This document shows, one piece after another, positions 28,643 to 34,971 of a stretch of 34,971 nucleotides of DNA (positions within the stretch are counted from its first letter, which is position 1; each line of letters opens with the position of its first letter). Origin of the DNA: Mastigamoeba balamuthi (lineage: Eukaryota; Evosea; Mastigamoebida; Mastigamoebidae). The notes under the pieces were generated by a model. That model made no database searches, was not told the origin of the DNA, and saw nothing but the letters and a program-made list of their open reading frames with translations. A program made the translations under genes and the position numbers. The stretch is from positions 147,031 through 182,001 of the forward strand of contig CACRSC010000067.1 in the NCBI GenBank assembly GCA_902651635.1, given 5' to 3'.

Positions 28643-30985
28643 TCAGTTGCCCGAGCGCTGCTGGGGCTGCTGGGGCTGCTGCTGGAGCGCGGCCTCCTTG
28701 TTGCAGTTGCTGATGACCGCGCCGAACTTCTTGCGCAGCTGGGCGCGCTTGAACTTGAACGTGGGCGTGGCGAGGTCGTTGTCGTTGGTGAAGCCCTCGG
28801 CGTCGAGCACGATCGTGCGCGGCCTCTGGAACCCGGGGATGTTGTTCTGCTTGGCAATCGCCTCGAAGCTCGCACGGACGGCCTCGCGGGCCGCCGGCAG
28901 CGCGCAGAGCTCCTCCATCGTCGTCGCCTCGGGCACGCGGGCGGCCTGGCAGAGCTGCTGCCTGTTGGGGCAGACGACGGCGCTGACGTACATGTCCGTC
29001 GAGTCGCCGTGGATCCACACCTGCGCGACCAGCGGCGACAGCGAGTAGAGCGTCTCGAGGTACTCGGCGGCGACGTACTCGCCCTGCGAGAGCTTGAAGA
29101 CGCTCTTGGTGCGGTCGAACAGCGTCACGCTGCCGTCTGCGTTGAGCCTGCCGACGTCGCCCGTGCGCAGCCACGTGCCCGCGCCCTCGACCTCGGCGAG
29201 CGCCTCGCGCGTGCGCTCGGGGTCCTTGTAGTAGCCCTTGAACACGCAGGGCGCCTGGATCCAGACCTCGCCGCGGACCTCGGTGTCGCCGTGCGTGAGG
29301 TAGCCGAGCTCGGGCACGTCGACGAGGCGCAGGTGCGTGCGCCAGTGCGGCAGGCCGATCGAGTCGGCGTACTGCTGGCAGCGGCCGGGCTTGGGCGGCA
29401 TCTGGACCACCACGCCGCCCATCGTCTCGCTGAGCCCGTAGCCCTGCAGGACGCGGACGCAGAAGCAGCGCGTGAGCCACACGCTCATGTCGGCCGAGAG
29501 CGCGGCGCCGCCCGAGATGAACGTGTGGCAGCGGCCGCCGAGCTTCTGGCGCAGCTTGCCGAAGACGACGCTGTCCCAGTCGACGAGCCCCCACGAGCCG
29601 TTCTCGCGGCAGGCCTTGGAGTAGAGCGCGTAGTTGAACAGCGCGCTGCGCAGGTACCCCGAGGCCTCGACGGCCGCCGTCACGTTGTCGCGCAGGCGCT
29701 TCCAGACGCGCGGCACGCCGATCAGGAACGTCGGCCGCAGCGCCGCGATGTCGTCAAAGAGCCCCGCGACCGACCCGCTCAGGAACCCCACGGCGGCGCC
29801 CTCGCGCAGCATCGACGCGCAGAACTGGCGCTCGAAGACGTGGGCCAGCGGCAGGTAGCTCAGGTGCACCTCGTCGCCGGCGCAGCCCGTGCGGAACAGG
29901 TACCGCAGGCTCAGCACCGTCCGCGAGGCCGTCGCGATGACCTTGCCCGTCAGCACGACGCCCTTGGGGTCGCCCGTCGTCCCCGACGTGTAGACGACCG
30001 ACGCCGTCTCGCTGGGGTCCGCCACGCGCTCGGCCGCCGCGTGGGCGCGCCCGTAGGCCAGCGCCTGCTCCCACTCGACGACGCGGGCGCCCGCGGCCGC
30101 CGCGTCGGCCAGCGCGGCCTCGTAGCCCTCGGGGCGCGGGCCAAAGACGACGACGACGCGCAGGACCGTCCCCGCCGCCCGCGCGCCGTCGACCAGCGCG
30201 CGCAGGTGCGCCGCGTCGCAGAGCGCGGCGTCGAGGGCCGTCTGGCGCAGGATGAACGCAACGGCGTCGGGGCCGAGCGTCGAGTAGAGCGGCACGCTGA
30301 CGACCGACTGCCGCAGGCACGCGTGGTCGGTGACGAGCCACTCGGGGCTGTTGGGCGCCAGCACCGCCAGCATGCCCCCTGCGTCCAGCCCAGCGCCGCC
30401 AGCGCCTCCGGTAGTCGCCGGCTCCTCGCGTGGCGCCGCGAGGAACGACGCGAGGGCGACGCACTGCTCGCCCATCTCGGCGTAGGTGCACCACTCGTAC
30501 TCGCCCGACTGCTTGCTGCGGTGGCCCAGGCAAGGCTGTGCGCGCGCCCGGACACCCCCCACCCCCAGGCGGCCGACGTTGCAGGTGGGAAAGGGGAAAG
30601 AGGACAAAAGTCAGTGCTATTCTTATTCTGGCTGCCTGCTGTGCTGCCTGCCTGCCGTCTTGGCTGCCTGCTGCGCGCGCGGACTGTGGGGGCGGAGAGG
30701 GGCGCACCCTGGTGGCGAAGCGCGTGTAGGCGGCGCTCAGGAGGGAGAACAGGGTGATCTTGTCGTAGTCCTCATCGTCGCGGCTGGGCGCGAGAGAAAG
30801 CGAGTCAAGAGGAGGGTCCGAATTTCTAGGGCGGCGGGCGTGTGGCGCAGAGGGGCAGTGCGGGGAGAAATCCACGCCAAAGGCGGAGAATGCAAAGACC
30901 GGGCTGTGCGAACTCACGGGGGATCCAGGTCGGGGAACGACAGCGGGGGGTCGACCTGGACGAAGTTGGGGGTGCTGGAGGCCAT
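28643..30985 (-). CDS. Long-chain fatty acyl-CoA synthetase
   Basis: Three exons (30985-30918, 30783-30708, 30535-28643; introns 134 and 172 nt) join in phase to 678 residues, the usual length for the family. The chain starts MASSTPNFVQVD and shows the family opening TRFATRPCLGHR. The ATP/AMP motif YTSGTTGDPKG is at 230-240, SYLPLAHVFER at 274-284, GYGLSETMGG at 413-422 and TGD at 506-508. The fatty-acyl signature DRTKSVFKLSQGEYV is at 522-536. It activates long-chain fatty acids with ATP and CoA for lipid synthesis or oxidation. No signal peptide, clear membrane anchor or peroxisomal C-terminal tripeptide is visible; the last residues are Gln/Pro-rich (ending RSGN). The sequence CGAGATACC followed by AAAATTCAA lies about 75-90 bases upstream of the start. 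Confidence 0.93.
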
Positions 30986-31243
30986 GAGGGGGCGCGGGGC
31001 GTGGCGTCCTGTGTGCAAATAACGGAGTGAATAATTGGGAAAAGTGGTGGAACAATGTTGAATTTTGGTATCTCGATTTTCTGACCCGGCCTGCGGGGAA
31101 CTGCAGGCGCCTGTATGGGTGGAAGTCGGTGATGGAACGAGATGAAAAAATAGACCCGTTTCTGAGAAAATTCAGGCGAGGGTCCGAAAGCCGGTGAATG
31201 GTGCAGTGCCCGGCAGTGTCACCCGTGACACTCCCGGGTCCTC

Positions 31244-31953
31244 TCACGCCGTGCGAACGCGGGTGGCACGGATGGCCACGACGGCAGTGAAGACCAGCTC
31301 GAGAATGATGAGCAGCAGCGAAATGCCGTTGACAACGAGGTCCGCCCGCACCCTGCGGTTGAGAACCGGACGCGTGAGTAGGCAATCGCGCTTTTTTCGC
31401 AACGTGTTCGAGACGTTGCACATTACGTTCACTCCAGTGATTCGGGTGCGGCATTTCCTGAACACGGGAATATCTCGGGGGATCGGAGGCAATTCTGCAT
31501 GGAAGTGCGGGAACGCACACATAGACCTGCCACAAGAGGAAATAAATGTTGCAGAGAGCCAGCCCGGAGCACAGCAGAACGAACCCCGCGATCGGTGCCA
31601 ACTTGGCCATCTTGTTCCCTCTGGTCCCTGGGCCCCAGCCAAAAATACCGAATCAGATTCGCGACCAAAATCTCCGCCAAGGGACGCCACCCCGCGGACC
31701 AATAAAGAGCGCCGCCCACGAAAGCAGCGCGTAGAAAATGTAGAACAGGAACTCGAGGGCGTAGAGCCCCGAGGGGTATCTGTACTCGACTCCTGCGGCC
31801 ATAAGGTCAGTGGCCTCCGGAGGCCGCCCCCGGGGAGCGTGCGCCTTTGAGTATCATGAAGGCCAGGCTCACGACGAGCCAGACCGCGGTCCACCATCGG
31901 TGGAAGTAGAGCAGAATCTGGAGGGGCAGCGAAGACAGGGACACGCGGATCAT
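31244..31953 (-). CDS. TMEM216/TMEM17-family ciliary transition-zone membrane protein
   Basis: Four exons (31953-31845, 31792-31700, 31627-31519, 31352-31244) join in phase to 139 residues, against 145 in human TMEM216. Four membrane segments lie near 18-35, 46-67, 79-100 and 112-131. Family features are the opening SSLPLQILLYFHRWW, LKG at the end of helix 1, LFIGTRGNK between helices 2 and 3, YFLLWQVYVVR, and VNGISLL at the start of helix 4. In animals TMEM216 and TMEM17 belong to the MKS/tectonic module at the ciliary transition zone, which gates membrane protein entry. The first intron (31844-31793, 52 nt) has a GC donor (AAAG/gcgcac), the only choice that keeps the frame. The gene is divergent from the next one, with 136 bases between starts. 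It implies the organism makes a cilium or flagellum. Confidence 0.8.
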
Positions 31954-32089
31954 CTCGCAGGGGCTGATATTATTGCCCGGTTGATTAATCGAGATATCAC
32001 GAGATATCGGGGGACAAGATCTACAGAACAAAAATCCGAGCGGCGCGGGTTCGAGGTTCAGCGCGAGCGTGTTCCACAGACACCCTCAC
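31954..32089. promoter_or_regulatory. Bidirectional promoter with paired GAGATATC motifs
   Basis: This 136-bp gap separates two divergent start codons. It holds two copies of gagatatc at 31991-31998 and 32001-32008, spaced ten bases apart, and an AT-rich stretch (ttgattaatc) beside them. Similar GATATC words lie upstream of other genes in the window. Confidence 0.5.
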
Positions 32090-34971
32090 ATGGGCAACGT
32101 CAACGCATCCTCGCTCGCTGAGCGCATCGACGAGGAGCGCGCGCGCGCTGCCTACGCTGCCATCGCGGGCTCGCGCACAGCGCCGTCGTTCTCCCTCGAC
32201 GAGCTCGCGCGCGCGCTCAAGGCCCCGCACGCCGTCATCGCCACGCGCCTCTACGCGCTCCTCAGCCCCACCAACACCCCGGTCACCTTCGACAGTGCGC
32301 GCGGACCCCGCAAGCCCCCGTTTTTATTCCATTTCCAAAACTGGAGAAGAAAAACAGCGTGTGGGTGAGTCAGTATCTAGATACTCCCGGGGGATATCTT
32401 TTCCAGCCCGTGACGCACACGTCATAACGCGGATTATGACGTGGGACGGACCGGCAGTGTTCAGGCTGGGGTGGGCGGCGGTGACGGCGAAGCACAGCAA
32501 GTGGCACCGGACGGTGTACGCGCTGCTGGACCTCGACGGCAGCGGCCGCGTGACGCCCATGTCGATCGGCGCCTGGATGACGTGCTGCAGCCCCGCGGCC
32601 ACCGAGGCCGAGGTCGACGCGGTCTGGGCCTCGTGCCCGCACGCGGACCCCGCGCACGCGACGCTCGACGAGGTCAGCGCGTGGCACTCGGGCGACGGCA
32701 AGTTCGAGTTCTCGAAGGTGAGCGCAGCGGCGCAGGCGTTCTTCACGCAGGCGGCCGAGCGTCTGGCAGGGCCCGAGCGTCCGGCGGACCCCAAGGGCTC
32801 GCGCAAGCACAGGCCGAGCCTGCAGGAGCAGCAGCCGCGGGGGGCCGAGACGCGGCACAAGCACTCGCGGAGCGAGCACCCGCACGACAGGGACAAGGAC
32901 GCGGGGCGCGACAGGGCGGCCACGGGGGCGCCGCCTGCGCTGCCCCCGCACCCCGTGCAGGCGTTCGAGACGTTCGGGGAGGACCCCTTCGGGGCGTCGC
33001 CGCCGTTCGGGACGCCGGCGTCGGAGCTCGCGCCGTCGGGGTCGACGGACTCGCTGTCGGAGCAGGCGGTGCAGGCGGCCAAGCAGGAGTCGTTCTCGGA
33101 GCGCAGCGACAGGAGCGACGGCAAGCCCGACACGATGCACGCAAAGAACAGCTCCTTCTCGGAGAAGAGCGAGAAGAGCGACAAGGCCGACAAGGCCCCC
33201 GCAGCCGAGGAGCCCGCGCCCGCCGTCAAGCCCGACGCGCCGCACCTGGCGTCCAAGGGCCGCGCCAACAGCGTGACGCTGGGCAAGTTTCTGTTCGGCA
33301 CGCAGCGCAAGGCCGACAAGGAGCGCAAGGCTGAGGAGAAGCGCGCGGCAGCAGCGGCGGCGGAGGAGGGCAAGCTGCACAAGTCGTCGCGCAGCGAGGC
33401 GTCGCTGAAGAAGAGCAAGACGCCCGGCGGGACGCCGACGCCGCCGAGGGACCCCGGGGCCAGCGACACGGCGTCGGTGTCGGAGCCCGCGTGGGTGCCC
33501 GCGCGCAAGAGCACGTCCAAGGAGGGGCCCAAGGAGTCGCCGATGCTCAAGCGCCGCGGGGACTCGCTCTCGTCGCAGTCGCAGCAAAGCGCCCTACGCA
33601 CGTCCGGAGCCCTCCGCAGCGCCCGGGCACCCCCAGCACTGACGCCCCGCGCTCGCACGCGCGCGCACACCCCGCAGCGGACTTTGAGGACAGCAGCGAC
33701 TCGTCCTCGGAGGAGGACCACCAGGCCATCTCCGTCGTCATCCGCGCAGAGGCCGAGAAGGTCGACGAGGACGCCGCGCGCAAGCAGAGGGCCGCGCTCT
33801 CGGCGTTCGCCCCGCCGCCGCCGCTGCGGTCGCGCTCGGGCCGCCCGTCGACGAGCAGCACGTCGCTGATGCACTCGAAGAGCGCCAGCCTGCTCGACTC
33901 GGGCGACTCGGCGCAGTCGCTGCCCGCGGCCGCCGCGCTCAGGCCGTCGGTGGGCGACGCGCAGCCGGCGGACGACGCCAGCGTCGACGCGGGGTCGAGG
34001 GTCGTGCACTCGAACGCGGCCAGCGAGGACTGGTTCGGGTCAACCTCGTTCGCGGCGGGCGACGCCACTGCCACCGACGCCGTGTCGTCTGTCGCCGACG
34101 CGTCGCCGGTGCTCAACGCCTCGGCGGCCCCGGGCAACGCGTTCGAGGCCAACTTTGACGACGCCGACGTCTTCAGCTCCAAGGACGCCAAGGGGGACCC
34201 GCTCTTCAGCCCCGACCCGGCGCGCGCCAAGGCTCCTGCTCCCGCAGCGGCGGTGGTGGACACCGAGGACCTGTTCGCGGGCAGCAGCAACCCGTTCGCA
34301 GCCCCGCCGTCGGAGCCCAAGGCGCCCGCCCAGCCCGCTGCTGCGGAGCCCAAGCCGGCGTCCACCGAGGCCTCGGGCGCCGCTGCACCGCAACCGGCCA
34401 CCTCGTTCTTCCCCAACGACGCCTTCGCCTCCACGCCCGTGGCGGAGCAGCCTGCGCAGCCCGCAGAGGACAAGCAGAAGCAGCCCGCGGGCGCCGTGCA
34501 GAACGACGTGGTGAAGCCGTTCCTCGACTCGATGTTCGGCCCGACGCCCTTTGACGCGCCGTCGCCCTTTGCGTCGCCCGCGCCCGTCGGCACCCCGGTG
34601 GTCGCCACGCCCCCGTCGTCCTCGGCGTCGACTCCTGCGCCCGTCGTCGTCGTCGCACCCGCCATCGCTCCTGTGGCCCCTGTGGTCCCCGTGGTCCCCG
34701 TGGTCCCCGCGGTCTCTGCTGCGCTCGAGGCGTCGCTGGCGCGCGACGCGGAGAACAGCCTGCGCGAGGCCATGTCGAAGCTCGAGCGCGGGCGCTACCC
34801 CGAGGCGCTGCTCGACGTGCGCCGCGCGGTCAGCGCGCTGGTCTCGCAGCAGCGCCTGCGCGAGCGCAACCGCGACCGCGTGCGCCGCTGCGTCGCCTAC
34901 GACGTCGCGCTGCGCTGCCTCGCCGACTCTGCCGCCTGCGCCCGCACGGACCCCGCGCGCGCCGCGCTGCT
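32090..34971 (+). CDS. EF-hand/EH-like endocytic adaptor-type protein, 3' partial
   Basis: Exon 1 (32090-32294) and the next exon from 32458 (163-nt intron) join as TPVTFDMFRLGWAAV. The N-terminal 170 residues form helical pairs with one EF-hand loop, DLDGSGRVTPMS, whose last position is Ser, not Glu. The rest is long, disordered and rich in Ser, Lys, Ala and Pro, with short interaction motifs: EDPFG (32982-32990), NPF in GSSNPFAAPP (34289-34297) and FGPTPFD. DPF and NPF motifs bind the AP-2 ear and EH domains, so a role in clathrin-mediated endocytosis is inferred. Near the window end a helical region begins (DAENSLREAMSKLERGRYPEALLDVRRA) that I cannot assign. The reading frame changes between about 33570 and 33700: a short intron (weak donors at 33578 or 33602) or a sequence error must lie there. 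At least 850 residues; the end lies outside the window. Confidence 0.6.

Noticed and set aside
28541-30757. Long plus-strand open frame opposite the acyl-CoA synthetase
   Set aside because: Antisense shadow with Arg/Asp/Val-rich, low-information composition. All family motifs are on the minus strand.
32040-32060. Possible tRNA B-box (gggttcgaggttc)
   Set aside because: No matching A-box or cloverleaf can be formed, and the string lies in the leader of the adaptor-type gene.
32324-34009. Minus-strand open frame of 561 codons opposite the adaptor-type gene
   Set aside because: Composition is that expected from the complement of Ser/Ala/Lys-rich codons, and there is no family match.

Overview
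This is a GC-rich, intron-containing eukaryotic window. Introns are short (most 52-140 nt), usually begin GT(G/A/C) with gtgcgN favoured, and end in CAG. Genes sit on both strands a few hundred bases apart. Proteins suggest a free-living heterotrophic protist, most likely an amoeboflagellate of the Amoebozoa. The evidence is an expansin-like protein and a GH5 glycoside hydrolase, both with signal peptides, a FET-type RNA-binding protein, and a TMEM216-type ciliary transition-zone protein that implies a flagellum. The organism assignment is inference. I rebuilt the splice models by hand by requiring matched intron phase and continuous homology.

Left third (1-10.4 kb): a 5' gene fragment runs off the left edge on the minus strand. 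It is followed by a GH5 hydrolase (2.5-3.8 kb, minus), an AT-richer gene-poor island (about 3.85-5.45 kb), and a diverged copy of the first kilobase in inverted orientation (6.1-6.9 kb). Next come acidic-protein gene copy A (7.9-9.2 kb, minus) and a frame-broken remnant resembling the MPDU1 C-terminus (9.75-9.96 kb).

Middle (10.4-21.1 kb): a secreted two-fold beta-trefoil-like protein (plus), an expansin-like protein with a probable GPI signal (plus), a seven-exon FET-family protein (minus), a small membrane protein (minus), acidic-protein gene copy B (plus), and a VPS62/DUF946-like protein (plus). Copies A and B lie in about 2 kb inverted duplicated blocks that include conserved 3' flanks.

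Right third (21-35 kb): a small Cys/His protein, a coiled-coil/GRAM protein (both minus), elongation factor 2 with an altered diphthamide loop (plus), a family 31 glycosyltransferase, a long-chain acyl-CoA synthetase and a TMEM216-like protein (all minus). Divergent from TMEM216 is an EF-hand/NPF/DPF endocytic-type protein (plus) that continues past the window. The secreted hydrolase, expansin and beta-trefoil proteins fit contact with polysaccharide food or a cell wall. The glycosyltransferase belongs to the secretory pathway. The remaining recognised genes are housekeeping or trafficking.

The most unusual points are the inverted pair of acidic nuclear-type proteins with no recognised family, the GSR substitution in the EF2 diphthamide loop, two GC-AG introns, a recurrent GATATC upstream motif, and paired zinc-finger exons in the FET gene. 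Two single-N positions (21148 and 28250) look like assembly joins. The one at 28250 is flanked by a 268-bp near-perfect duplicate that is probably artefactual.
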